A stretch of 5,456 nucleotides of DNA from Chitinophagaceae bacterium (GCA_947483345.1 CANKNL010000206.1:1-5456), one strand, 5' to 3'. Positions 1 to 4,657 are shown, counted from the stretch's first letter. Notes: a model not told the origin generated them from the sequence alone. Program-made: numbers and translations.

Positions 1-75
1 AGTGATTTGACGGAAAACATAAACAAAGTCATCGAGTCATTAAACAAAATAATTAAAACTTTAGGCAAAGATTGA
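1..75 (+). CDS. Four-helix-bundle protein (S23/IVP family), 3' end only
   Basis: The window opens inside this gene. The first 24 codons, from SDLTENINKV to IIKTLGKD, end at TGA 73-75. They are identical at DNA level to the last 24 codons of the complete gene at 4080-4439, so this is a second copy of the same S23-type four-helix-bundle gene, and what is seen is its last helix. Whether the copy is intact upstream cannot be seen. The identity runs on past the stop codon to base 133, so gene and downstream repeat were copied as one block. It could also be a contig end lying in a repeat. Confidence 0.85.
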   Translation, partial: SDLTENINKVIESLNKIIKTLGKD

Positions 76-80
76 GATTG

Positions 81-133
81 AGTGGAGCCTTAAAATAATA
101 AAAGCGTTCTGAAAATTCAGGCCCTGCTTAACC
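81..133 (+). repeat. Hairpin repeat unit, copy 1 of 8
   Basis: A variant of the ~55-bp unit. It begins AGTGGAGCCTTAAAATAATA, has an inner dyad TTCTGAAAATTCAGG (arms CTGAA/TTCAG) and ends CCCTGCTTAACC. It starts six bases after the stop codon of the four-helix-bundle gene, so it would lie in that gene's 3' UTR. Confidence 0.85.
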
Positions 134-160
134 TCAAAGAAAAGGCTAAGGTTAAGGCTA

Positions 161-215
161 AGTAAGAGCGTTAAATTAATAGAAGCCTCCTGAAAATTCA
201 GGCTCTTGCTCAACC
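161..215 (+). repeat. Hairpin repeat unit, copy 2 of 8
   Basis: A canonical 55-bp unit: AGTAAGAGCGTTAAA at the start, inner dyad CCTGAAAATTCAGG (6-bp arms, AA loop), and CTCTTGCTCAACC at the end. It is preceded by AAGGCTAAGGTTAAGGCTA, so an outer stem of the form GGYTAAGTAAG against CTTGCTCAACC can also form. Confidence 0.88.
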
Positions 216-246
216 TTAACCTCAACCTCAACCTCAGCAAAGGTTA

Positions 247-301
247 AGTAAGAGCGTTAAAGAAATAAGAGCCTTTTGCAAATTCAGTCACTTGCTCAAC
301 C
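247..301 (+). repeat. Hairpin repeat unit, copy 3 of 8
   Basis: A 55-bp unit from AGTAAGAGCG to CTTGCTCAACC. The inner palindrome is eroded (TTTTGCAAATTCAG), while the outer stem GGTTAAGTAAG against CTTGCTCAACC is kept with one mismatch and one G-T pair. It is the first half of the tandem duplication. Confidence 0.88.
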
Positions 302-326
302 TTAACCTCAACCTCAGCAAAGGTTA

Positions 327-380
327 AGTGGAGCGTTAAAGAAATAAGAGCCTTTTGCAAATTCAGTCACTTGCTCAACC
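327..380 (+). repeat. Hairpin repeat unit, copy 4 of 8
   Basis: The second member of the tandem pair, 54 bp, starting AGTGGAGCG and sharing the eroded inner palindrome of copy 3. Unlike copy 3, its GCTCAACC end runs straight into the G/C-rich palindrome at 380. Confidence 0.88.
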
Positions 381-399
381 CTGCCTATCGGCAGGCAGG
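380..399. repeat. G/C-rich 20-bp palindrome, copy 1 of 4
   Basis: CCTGCCTATCGGCAGGCAGG has 7-bp arms CCTGCCT/AGGCAGG and differs by one base (T for C at 388) from the copy at 4497. GCTCAACC lies directly before it (overlapping its first base) and GCTCAACC again at its end, so the octamer is duplicated across the palindrome. The neighbouring tandem unit ending at 301 has the same octamer without the palindrome. Confidence 0.9.
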
Positions 400-497
400 C
401 TCAACCTCAACCTCCAAGAAAAGCTTAAGCAAAGCCTTACAGTTCTAACTTATCTTGTTTAAACAAAGTGATTGATTATAAATGGTTTAAAACATTT

Positions 498-532
498 TTT
501 ACAATTATGGAATTCGATTCCATAATTGTAAA
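498..532. promoter_or_regulatory. Perfect dyad, possible operator of the DUF4143 gene
   Basis: Arms 498-513 and 517-532 are exact reverse complements (16 bp: TTTACAATTATGGAAT), separated by TCG. The right arm overlaps a candidate -7 box, TAAATTTG, at 529-536, which matches the Bacteroidota consensus TAnnTTTG. No convincing -33 TTTG lies about 20 bp upstream. The dyad ends eight bases before the ATG at 541. A DNA-bound dimer here would block the promoter; if the -7 box is real, the transcript starts close to the ATG and is nearly leaderless. A transcribed hairpin is the other option. Confidence 0.6.
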
Positions 533-540
533 TTTGTATC

Positions 541-1695
541 ATGATTGATAGAATAGTCGCTAAAGAGTTAATCAACCTTGCGGGGCAGTATAAGGCAGTA
601 GCTGTTACAGGCCCAAGGCAGTCGGGTAAAACCACACTGGTAAAATCTGTATTTGCCAATAAGCCTTATATTAGTTTAGAAAATCCCGATACAAGGCTTT
701 TTGCCATGGAAGATCCCCGTGGTTTTTTAAGCAGCTATCCCAACGGAGCAATTTTAGATGAAGTTCAAAAAGTGCCGGCTCTTTTTTCGTACCTGCAGCA
801 GGTATTGGATGAACGTAACGAGCCGGGTTATTTTATTTTAACCGGGTCTAATAATTTTTTGTTGCAGGAAAGTATTTCTCAAAGCCTTGCAGGCAGAATT
901 GCACATCTTACCTTACTGCCTTTTTCTTTGCCCGAGCTTGGTGCAGGCGTAGGCAGCAATGTGGATGAATTTATTTTTAAAGGGATGTACCCACCCTTAT
1001 ACGATAAAACATTTGAGATAAATAAGTGGTATGCCAATTATATACAAACTTATATTGAGAAAGATATACGGCAAATAAAAAACATTAATAATTTACTGGT
1101 ATTTGAACGGTTTGTAAAATTATGTGCAGGCAGAACCGGACAATTGTTAAATATGCAAAACCTGGCAATAGAAGCAGGGGTGGATAACAAAACCATTGGC
1201 AGTTGGCTAAGTGTGCTCGAAAGCAGTTTTATACTGTTTAGGCTGCAACCGCAGCATACCAATTTTAATAAAAGGCTGGTTAAAATGCCAAAACTTTATT
1301 TTTACGATACAGGTTTAGCCGCAGCCCTGTTAGGTATTACAGAGCAAAGCCAGTTACCGCAGCATCCGTTAAGAGGGGCTTTATTTGAGAATTTTATTAT
1401 AACAGAATTATTAAAAAACAGGCTGAATGCAGGATTGTCTCCCAACTTGTATTTTTGGAGAGATAATACCGGACATGAAATAGATGTGGTGGAAGAACGC
1501 AATGGCCAACTTTTTCCGATAGAAATTAAATCAGGAAAAACCATTACCGGCGACTATTTTAAAGGGCTCGAATTCTGGCATAAGATAAGTGCACAAAAGG
1601 GCGGTGCCGTTATTTATGGAGGTAACCAACTGCAAAAAAGATCAGATGGTTTTACAGTATATCCCTGGAATGATATTCCCAGTGAAAATCTCTAA
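541..1695 (+). CDS. AAA_14 / DUF4143 family ATPase
   Basis: Complete 384-residue protein, the usual length for AAA_14-DUF4143 ATPases. The N-terminal ATPase domain has a P-loop GPRQSGKTT (residues 24-32), Walker B ILDEVQ (71-76) and sensor-like LTGSNN (100-105) followed by SLAGR (115-119). A middle DUF4143 region follows, with a winged-helix-like segment around the 'NKTIGSWLSVLESSFILFRL' stretch. The C-terminal part has the spacing of a PD-(D/E)xK nuclease fold: E283 in LFENF, D315 in HEIDVV, and E328-x-K330 in PIEIKSG. All key residues are present, so the protein looks intact. The family is abundant in variable islands, but its biological role is not established; nuclease activity is inferred from the motif. 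The ATG at 541 gives the standard start ~20 residues before the P-loop. The gene stands alone, with only decayed genes behind it. Confidence 0.93.
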   Translation: MIDRIVAKELINLAGQYKAVAVTGPRQSGKTTLVKSVFANKPYISLENPDTRLFAMEDPRGFLSSYPNGAILDEVQKVPALFSYLQQVLDERNEPGYFILTGSNNFLLQESISQSLAGRIAHLTLLPFSLPELGAGVGSNVDEFIFKGMYPPLYDKTFEINKWYANYIQTYIEKDIRQIKNINNLLVFERFVKLCAGRTGQLLNMQNLAIEAGVDNKTIGSWLSVLESSFILFRLQPQHTNFNKRLVKMPKLYFYDTGLAAALLGITEQSQLPQHPLRGALFENFIITELLKNRLNAGLSPNLYFWRDNTGHEIDVVEERNGQLFPIEIKSGKTITGDYFKGLEFWHKISAQKGGAVIYGGNQLQKRSDGFTVYPWNDIPSENL

Positions 1696-1710
1696 ACCAT
1701 CAACCATTAA

Positions 1711-1905
1711 CCATCAGCCGTTCTAAAATCTGCAGCATTACCGGTGCCTGTATTCCAAAATTTTCAGCACGGCTTTAGGGTTGTAGTCTTTGCCAATGAA
1801 CAAAATGTCGTAGATAATGTCGTAGATAATGTCGTAGAAAGGGTCGGTAAAAAGGTCGTAGAAACATTGAGTGCAAACCAGGAGATGATTCTCGAATTCA
1901 TTAAA
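1711..1905 (+). pseudogene. Remnant: C-terminal tail of a RecG-like / AlbA_2 ATP-binding regulator
   Basis: A reading frame open from 1711 (in-frame TAA at 1708-1710) has no start codon of its own at the natural place. It translates as ...AALPVPVFQNFQHGFRVVVFANEQ, then NVVDNVVDNVVE, then ...LSANQEMILEFIKKNP. The 'GLP.P.F...GFRVVVF' strand, the Asn-Val-Val-Asp/Glu tetrapeptide repeats and the 'NQ..IL..I..NP' helix are the typical end of RecG-like ATP-binding proteins with an AlbA_2 domain and a C-terminal winged helix. Several hundred N-terminal residues are missing and the winged helix is cut off where the frame passes into ORF6N-like sequence, near 1890-1915. Not expected to be functional. 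The exact right boundary is uncertain. Confidence 0.65.
1804..1839 (+). repeat. 12-bp in-frame tandem repeat, three copies
   Basis: AATGTCGTAGAT occurs three times in a row; the last copy ends in A instead of T. In frame it encodes NVVD-NVVD-NVVE. Such tetrapeptide runs are usual in the tails of RecG-like/AlbA_2 proteins and can change copy number by slippage. Confidence 0.9.
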
Positions 1906-2183
1906 AAAAATCCTGATAAGTTCCCGAAGGTTACCTGTTTGAATTAACTGCAGATGAGAAAAGTGAACTGGTGGAAAATTTCCACCGGTTCAATAAATTG
2001 AAGCATTCTACAGCAGTTCCAAAATGCTTTACCGAAAAAGGCTTATATATGCTTGCTGCCATATTAAAAAGTGCCAGGGCAACTGCAACCACTTTATCAG
2101 CAATAGAAACATTTTCCCGATTCAGGGAGTTGGGCAGGAATGTCAAAAACCTGAAACTATTAAAACAGAAGAGCAAAAGTTAG
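1906..2183 (+). pseudogene. Remnant: ORF6N-domain protein, 5' truncated and frameshifted
   Basis: Reading NPDKFP in the upstream frame (up to 1926) and EGYLFELTADEKSELVENF in the next frame (from 1926) restores a typical ORF6N segment. It continues through 'AVPKCFTEKGLYMLAAILKSARA' to the TAG at 2181-2183. ORF6N is a DNA-binding-type domain common in phage and mobile-element proteins. The N-terminal start of the domain is missing, replaced by the tail of an unrelated gene. One base is lost within CCCGAAGG: adding a G after CCG would give P-E-G-Y. In the upstream frame a stop follows at 1945-1947. A GTG at 1971 could start a 70-residue product, but that would be only half a domain. Confidence 0.7.
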
Positions 2184-2209
2184 CGGTGATACAGTAACAG
2201 AACAAAAAA

Positions 2210-2241
2210 TTTGGAGTATACACTAAAAGTATATACTTTTA
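2210..2241 (+). promoter_or_regulatory. Promoter with overlapping palindromic operator of the toxin-antitoxin pair
   Basis: TTTG at 2210-2213 and TACTTTTA at 2234-2241 are 20 bp apart, a good fit to the Bacteroidota TTTG-N20-TAnnTTTG promoter (last base A instead of G). The -7 box lies in a perfect 18-bp palindrome at 2224-2241 with core AGTATATACT (2228-2237). A second site, AGTATACACT (2215-2224), differs from the core by one base and lies 13 bp upstream. Paired near-identical sites over the promoter are the usual arrangement for autorepression by a ribbon-helix-helix antitoxin. Predicted leader before the ATG at 2256: about 8-10 bases. Confidence 0.6.
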
Positions 2242-2255
2242 CAAAAAATTTATTC

Positions 2256-2486
2256 ATGAAAACTCTATCACTAAAATTGGACGACAGCGTTTTTGAAGAA
2301 ACAGAAGCCGTCGTCTTTGAACTAAAACTGGCCAGAAACCGGTATATAAATGAAGCACTTACGCTTTATAACCAATTCAACAAAAGGCGGGTTTTAAAAA
2401 AGAAACTTTCTAAAGAAAGCAGGCTTGTGCATCAAAGCTCTGCAGAAGTATTAGCTGAATTTGAAAAACTGGCGGATGAAATATAA
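2256..2486 (+). CDS. Ribbon-helix-helix-type antitoxin
   Basis: A 76-residue protein with the layout of a short ribbon-helix-helix antitoxin. A beta strand of alternating residues (KTLSLKLDD, 2-10) is followed by a helix (about 11-22) and a second helix (about 26-41, ARNRYINEALTLYNQF). A charged C-terminal tail ending AEVLAEFEKLADEI probably wraps the toxin. The frame is open further upstream to a TTG at 2211, but that start would lie in the promoter and operator and would put extra residues before the DNA-binding strand, so the ATG at 2256 is preferred. Its coding region overlaps the start of the MazF gene by 11 bases, which implies coupled translation. Expected role: neutralise the toxin and repress the operon through the palindrome at 2224-2241. 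The sequence is too diverged to name the antitoxin subfamily. Confidence 0.85.
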   Translation: MKTLSLKLDDSVFEETEAVVFELKLARNRYINEALTLYNQFNKRRVLKKKLSKESRLVHQSSAEVLAEFEKLADEI

Positions 2487-2811
2487 GCAGTTTGATATTT
2501 GGCTTGCAGATTTAAATCCAACAATTGGAACAGAACCCGGAAAAACAAGACCTGTAGTAATCATTCAGACCGATTTGTTGAATGAAATACATTTTTCAAC
2601 AATTATTTGTCCCATAACAACAAACATCAAACCGGAAGCCGAAATTTTAAGAATTCATCTTAAAAAAACACAGTTACCAAAACAGAGTGATATACTTGTT
2701 GATCAACCCAGAGCAATCGACAATAAACGTTTCATAAAGAGACTTGGCAAGTTGACTCCGGAACAGACAAATATCCTGAAGAACAACTTGAAAATTATTT
2801 TAGACCTATAG
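2476..2811 (+). CDS. mazF: MazF/PemK-family endoribonuclease toxin
   Basis: A 111-residue protein, the usual MazF length. The N-terminal strand and loop YKQFDIWLADLNPTIGTEPG lead into KTRPVVII, where R25 corresponds to the conserved catalytic arginine, and then to ICPITTN, where T48/T49 occupy the conserved threonine position. The later block SDILVDQPRAIDNKRF is also typical, as is the ending LGKLTPEQ with a final helix. The family cleaves mRNA, and sometimes tRNA or rRNA, at short sequences; the target sequence cannot be read from the protein. The ATG at 2476 (overlapping the antitoxin end) is chosen over the TTG at 2461 because family members start just before the 'Y/F-x-x-G/F-D-I/V-W' strand. 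No damage is visible. Confidence 0.95.
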   Translation: MKYKQFDIWLADLNPTIGTEPGKTRPVVIIQTDLLNEIHFSTIICPITTNIKPEAEILRIHLKKTQLPKQSDILVDQPRAIDNKRFIKRLGKLTPEQTNILKNNLKIILDL

Positions 2812-3087
2812 AAAAGTATCACCGCAAACAAAAGTATCCTGTCTCACGAAATAATTGGGACAGGTTGGTGATAATAAATAAATCCGTCCGCAGGACCCTG
2901 TGGGCAGGATTTCCTGCTACGCAGTAAAAAAAATATAACCACAAAGCCAAACGGCTGTTAAACGAATAAGGTAAGCGTTAAAAATGTATTCGCCCGGTTT
3001 ACAGCCACAAAACATAAAGCGCATACAGAACCGAGCCGGATGGTTGCTGATTAAATAAACCAACACCCTCAATACGACTGATAAAAC
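2812..3087. other. Gene-free stretch between mazF and the ABC permease
   Basis: No ORF, tRNA or clear promoter was found in these 276 bases. Two small dyads are present. CCTGTC/GACAGG at 2838-2843/2859-2864 encloses 15 bases and lacks a T-run, so it is a weak terminator candidate. GCAGGA-TT-TCCTGC at 2904-2917 is followed by a CTGC/GCAG hairpin that shares bases with it. The octamer AAAGTATC occurs at 2813-2820 and again near 2831-2838. The leader of the permease gene must lie in the right part, but no TAnnTTTG box stands out. Confidence 0.5.
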
Positions 3088-3933
3088 ATGCTAAAAAATG
3101 AGTCCGGCACTGCACCCGAATGGGATCTCGTAATTGCCCCCGGCCGTGCCGAAAAAAATTACTGGAACGACCTCTGGCGTTACCGTGAGTTATTTTATAT
3201 ACTCAGCTGGCGCGATATTAAGGTACGCTATAAGCAAACCGTGCTGGGTGTGGCCTGGAGCGTTATCCGTCCGGTATTAACAACCATTATTTTTACCGTG
3301 TTGTTTAGCAAAATTGCTAAGCTGGATAATCCCGGCACTGCCCCTTATGCCCTGATGGTATTTGCGGGTATGCTGCCCTGGCAGTTTTTTAGTAATGCAC
3401 TAAGTGAAAGCAGCGGAAGCCTGGTGGGCAATGCCAACCTGATCACCAAAGTGTATTTTCCCCGTATGATCATCCCGGCCAGTTCGGTCATTACCAGTAT
3501 GGTTGACCTGGGGATTTCATTTTGTATTATGTTGCTGATGTTTGCCTGGTATGGTTTTATGCCCAGCTGGCATATTGTTTTCATGCCGTTATTTGTGTTA
3601 CTGGCTTTTACCTGTGCCTTTGGTATTGGCCTATACCTTACGGCTGTAAATGTAAAGTACCGCGACTTCCGTTATATCATTCCCTTTATTGTGCAGTTTG
3701 GTTTATATGTTAGTCCTGTTGGCTTTAATAGTTTTATTATTAATGAAAAATGGCGGATGCTCTATTCTTTAAATCCCATGGTAGGGGTGATAGACGGATT
3801 TAGATGGTGCCTGCTCGGCGATCCCATGCACTGGCGCTCCTTTATTGTCTCAGTTTTTATGACGATGGGTTTTTTATGGGTGGGTATTTATTATTTTAGA
3901 AAGATGGAGAGGACTTTTGCGGATAATATTTAA
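3088..3933 (+). CDS. wzm: ABC-2 type polysaccharide export permease (Wzm type)
   Basis: Complete 281-residue inner-membrane permease of the ABC-2 family that exports undecaprenyl-linked O-antigen or other surface polysaccharide together with a Wzt-type ATPase. The cytoplasmic N-terminus carries the family signature WNDLWRYRELFYILSWRDI (26-44) and VRYKQTVLGVAWSVIRP (46-62). Six hydrophobic segments follow, at about 53-75, 86-103, 128-152, 163-186, 196-214 and 251-270. The coupling-helix-like motif NVKYRDF (188-194) and the block SLNPMVGVIDGFRW (227-240) are typical. The protein ends at the usual short basic tail (FRKMERTFADNI). Base use is richer in G+C than in the flanking accessory genes, as expected for a resident gene. 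The partner ATPase (wzt) normally lies next door, often directly downstream. Here the next 1.5 kb hold repeats and two unrelated small genes. Confidence 0.95.
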   Translation: MLKNESGTAPEWDLVIAPGRAEKNYWNDLWRYRELFYILSWRDIKVRYKQTVLGVAWSVIRPVLTTIIFTVLFSKIAKLDNPGTAPYALMVFAGMLPWQFFSNALSESSGSLVGNANLITKVYFPRMIIPASSVITSMVDLGISFCIMLLMFAWYGFMPSWHIVFMPLFVLLAFTCAFGIGLYLTAVNVKYRDFRYIIPFIVQFGLYVSPVGFNSFIINEKWRMLYSLNPMVGVIDGFRWCLLGDPMHWRSFIVSVFMTMGFLWVGIYYFRKMERTFADNI

Positions 3934-3938
3934 AGAAC

Positions 3939-3983
3939 AAGGTTAAGGTTAAGGTTAAGGTTAAGGCTAAGGCTAAGGTTAAG
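3939..3983 (+). repeat. AAGGTT hexamer array
   Basis: Seven consecutive hexamers AAGGTT or AAGGCT plus AAG start five bases after the permease stop codon. The same hexamer occurs in opposite orientation (CTTAAC/CTCAAC) at 4517-4546 downstream of the four-helix-bundle gene. The array forms the outer arm of the inverted repeat around that gene. Confidence 0.95.
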
Positions 3984-4009
3984 CCTGCCTGCCGGTAGGC
4001 AGGGCTAAG
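3952..4009 (+). repeat. Left arm of the inverted repeat around the four-helix-bundle gene
   Basis: These 58 bases match the reverse complement of 4491-4548 at 53 positions by direct comparison. They comprise 32 bases of hexamer array, the whole 20-bp palindrome, and GCTAAG against GTTAAG. A transcript through the region could pair the arms and put the gene in the loop. Confidence 0.85.
3984..4003. repeat. G/C-rich 20-bp palindrome, copy 2 of 4
   Basis: CCTGCCTGCCGGTAGGCAGG is the reverse complement of the copy at 4497. Its arms are CCTGCCT/AGGCAGG; the eighth pair is G-T, so the RNA hairpin of this strand is slightly better than a DNA one. On the minus strand it is followed by GCTTAACC; the other flank is the less exact TTAGCC. 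Confidence 0.92.
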
Positions 4010-4020
4010 GTTAAGCAAAG

Positions 4021-4067
4021 CTTAAAAATAACAAGAGCCTCCTGAAAATCCAGGTTCTTGCTCAACC
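4021..4067 (+). repeat. Hairpin repeat unit, copy 5 of 8 (partial)
   Basis: A shortened unit upstream of the four-helix-bundle gene. The left part is reduced to CTTAAAAATAA. The rest forms a good hairpin: CAAGAGCCT (4032-4040) against AGGTTCTTG (4052-4060) gives 9 bp with one G-T pair. It ends with CTCAACC 13 bases before the ATG and could mask or set the 5' end of the message. Confidence 0.75.
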
Positions 4068-4079
4068 TCATTTCTTCGT

Positions 4080-4439
4080 ATGTATACAGACTTTCAACAA
4101 CTACCTGTTTGGCAAATGGCAATGCAATTGGCTGTTGATGTATTCTCCCTGACAGAAAATTTACCACGTAAAGAAGATTACGGATTAACATCACAGATAA
4201 GACGATCCTCTTTAAGTATATCAGATAATATTGCTGAAGGTTTTGGCAGACAACATAATGCAGATAAAATAAAATTTTATATTTATTCAAGAGGCTCCGC
4301 TAATGAAACAAAGAGCCAGCTGATTTTCGGCAACAGGGTTGGTTATTTTAAAGAGGATAAAGTAAGTGATTTGACGGAAAACATAAACAAAGTCATCGAG
4401 TCATTAAACAAAATAATTAAAACTTTAGGCAAAGATTGA
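4080..4439 (+). CDS. Four-helix-bundle protein (S23 / 23S rRNA intervening-sequence family)
   Basis: Complete 119-residue member of the S23 four-helix-bundle family (TIGR02436 type). Family signatures seen: LPVWQMAMQLAVDVFSLT (8-25, helix 1), LP-KEDYGLTSQIRRSSLSIS then DNIAEGFGR (28-57), and KFYIYSRGSANETKSQL (65-81). A final charged helix spans about 94-117. The family was first seen inside intervening sequences of 23S rRNA genes; a relative, Avd, is an RNA-binding accessory of diversity-generating retroelements. Such proteins form basic oligomeric rings, so nucleic-acid binding is plausible, but the function of this stand-alone copy is unknown. The ATG at 4080 gives the normal N-terminus; no ribosome site is visible. 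It is enclosed by 58-bp inverted repeats, and its last 75 bases plus downstream repeat recur identically at 1-133. Confidence 0.93.
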   Translation: MYTDFQQLPVWQMAMQLAVDVFSLTENLPRKEDYGLTSQIRRSSLSISDNIAEGFGRQHNADKIKFYIYSRGSANETKSQLIFGNRVGYFKEDKVSDLTENINKVIESLNKIIKTLGKD

Positions 4440-4497
4440 GATTGAGTGGAGCCTTAAAATAATAAAAGCGTTCTGAAAATTCAGGCCCTGCTTAACC
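4365..4497 (+). repeat. Long direct repeat, copy 2 (with 1-133)
   Basis: This is identical to the first 133 bases of the window. It includes the last 24 codons and stop of the four-helix-bundle gene and one hairpin unit. The matching stretch ends at the first base of the palindrome at 4497. Confidence 0.97.
4445..4497 (+). repeat. Hairpin repeat unit, copy 6 of 8
   Basis: Identical to copy 1 (81-133). It begins six bases after the stop codon of the four-helix-bundle gene. Its GCTTAACC end runs into the palindrome, which is then followed by GCTTAACC again. Confidence 0.88.
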
Positions 4498-4548
4498 CTG
4501 CCTACCGGCAGGCAGGCTTAACCTTAACCTTAACCTCAACCTCAACCT
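4491..4548 (-). repeat. Right arm of the inverted repeat around the four-helix-bundle gene
   Basis: Reverse-complement partner of 3952-4009, 53 of 58 positions. It contains the palindrome at 4497-4516 and the inverted hexamer array at 4517-4546 (three CTTAAC, two CTCAAC). Confidence 0.85.
4497..4516. repeat. G/C-rich 20-bp palindrome, copy 3 of 4
   Basis: CCTGCCTACCGGCAGGCAGG lies between GCTTAACC (4490-4497) and GCTTAACC (4516-4523). The otherwise identical copy at 1-133 has no palindrome after its GCTTAACC, so this pair is a filled and an empty site. Confidence 0.93.
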
Positions 4549-4578
4549 GAAAGACAAAGGTTAAGGCAAAGATTAAGG

Positions 4579-4641
4579 TTAAGTAAGAGCGTTAAAATAA
4601 TAATAGCCTCCTGAAAATTCAGTCACTTGCTCAACCCTGCC
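4579..4641 (+). repeat. Left inverted repeat of the kinase-like gene cassette (contains hairpin unit 7 of 8)
   Basis: TTA plus a full 55-bp unit (4582-4636) plus CTGCC, 35 bases before the start of the kinase-like gene. By direct comparison the 55-bp unit matches the reverse complement of 5359-5413 at 51 of 55 positions, and the flanking TTA and CTGCC also match. After CTGCC the sequence departs from the palindrome seen at the other end. Confidence 0.88.
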
Positions 4642-4657
4642 CTAACTCTTAACTTTT
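4627..4657 (+). promoter_or_regulatory. Candidate promoter of the kinase-like gene, -33 box inside the repeat
   Basis: TTG at 4627-4629 (within CACTTGCTCAACC of the repeat unit) and TAACTTTT at 4650-4657 are 20 bp apart, a partial match to the Bacteroidota TTTG-N20-TAnnTTTG promoter. The predicted leader is short, about 13 bases before the ATG at 4676. The -7 box lacks the final G, so the call is weak. Confidence 0.35.

Larger units (their letters stand above)
1..133 (+). repeat. Long direct repeat, copy 1 (with 4365-4497)
   Basis: Bases 1-133 match 4365-4497 base for base: the 3' end of the four-helix-bundle gene, its stop codon and one ~55-bp hairpin unit. Identity stops exactly where the copy at 4497 runs into a G/C-rich palindrome that is absent here. 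The left limit is the window edge, so the true repeat may be longer. Confidence 0.97.
224..380 (+). repeat. Tandem duplication of an ~78-bp block
   Basis: Bases 224-301 and 304-380 are the same block: AACCTCAACCTCAGC, then AAAGGTTAAGT, then one whole hairpin unit. They differ only where the first has AAGTAAGAGCG and the second AAGTGGAGCG. Both carry the same derived inner sequence, GCCTTTTGCAAATTCAG in place of GCCTCCTGAAAATTCAG, so this is a local tandem duplication and not two independent insertions. Confidence 0.9.

Noticed and set aside
208..250. Integron attC-like core sites: GCTCAAC (RYYYAAC) followed by GTTAAGT (GTTRRRY) between hairpin units
   Set aside because: The degenerate 7-mers arise easily from the TTAACC/GGTTAA background, no integron integrase is present, the inner L sites and extrahelical bases cannot be identified, and gene orientation to the sites is not cassette-like.
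76..430. CRISPR array
   Set aside because: Repeats are spaced irregularly (about 80 bp apart), differ between copies, and the sequences between them are hexamer repeats, not unique spacers. No cas genes.
1742..1900. Minus-strand frame reading ...FTDPFYDIIYDIIYDILF then IGKDYNPKAVLKILEYRHR, which looks protein-like
   Set aside because: It is the complement of the forward NVVDNVVDNVVE segment, and its repeats follow from the 12-bp DNA repeat. The forward frame matches a known family tail, whereas the reverse frame has no start context and no family match that I recognise.
2461..2475. TTG start for the MazF gene, adding MKNWR
   Set aside because: The ATG at 2476 fits the family N-terminus and gives the common short overlap with the antitoxin gene.
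2838..2864. Insertion-sequence end or terminator (CCTGTC...GACAGG)
   Set aside because: Only a 6-bp stem with a 15-base loop, no T-run, no second end and no transposase remnant in the adjacent sequence. Kept only as a remark on the gene-free stretch.
3979..4290. Minus-strand ORF of 103 codons across the four-helix-bundle gene
   Set aside because: It is antisense to a clear family member and its C-terminal codons come from the palindrome and hexamer repeats. Treated as a shadow frame.
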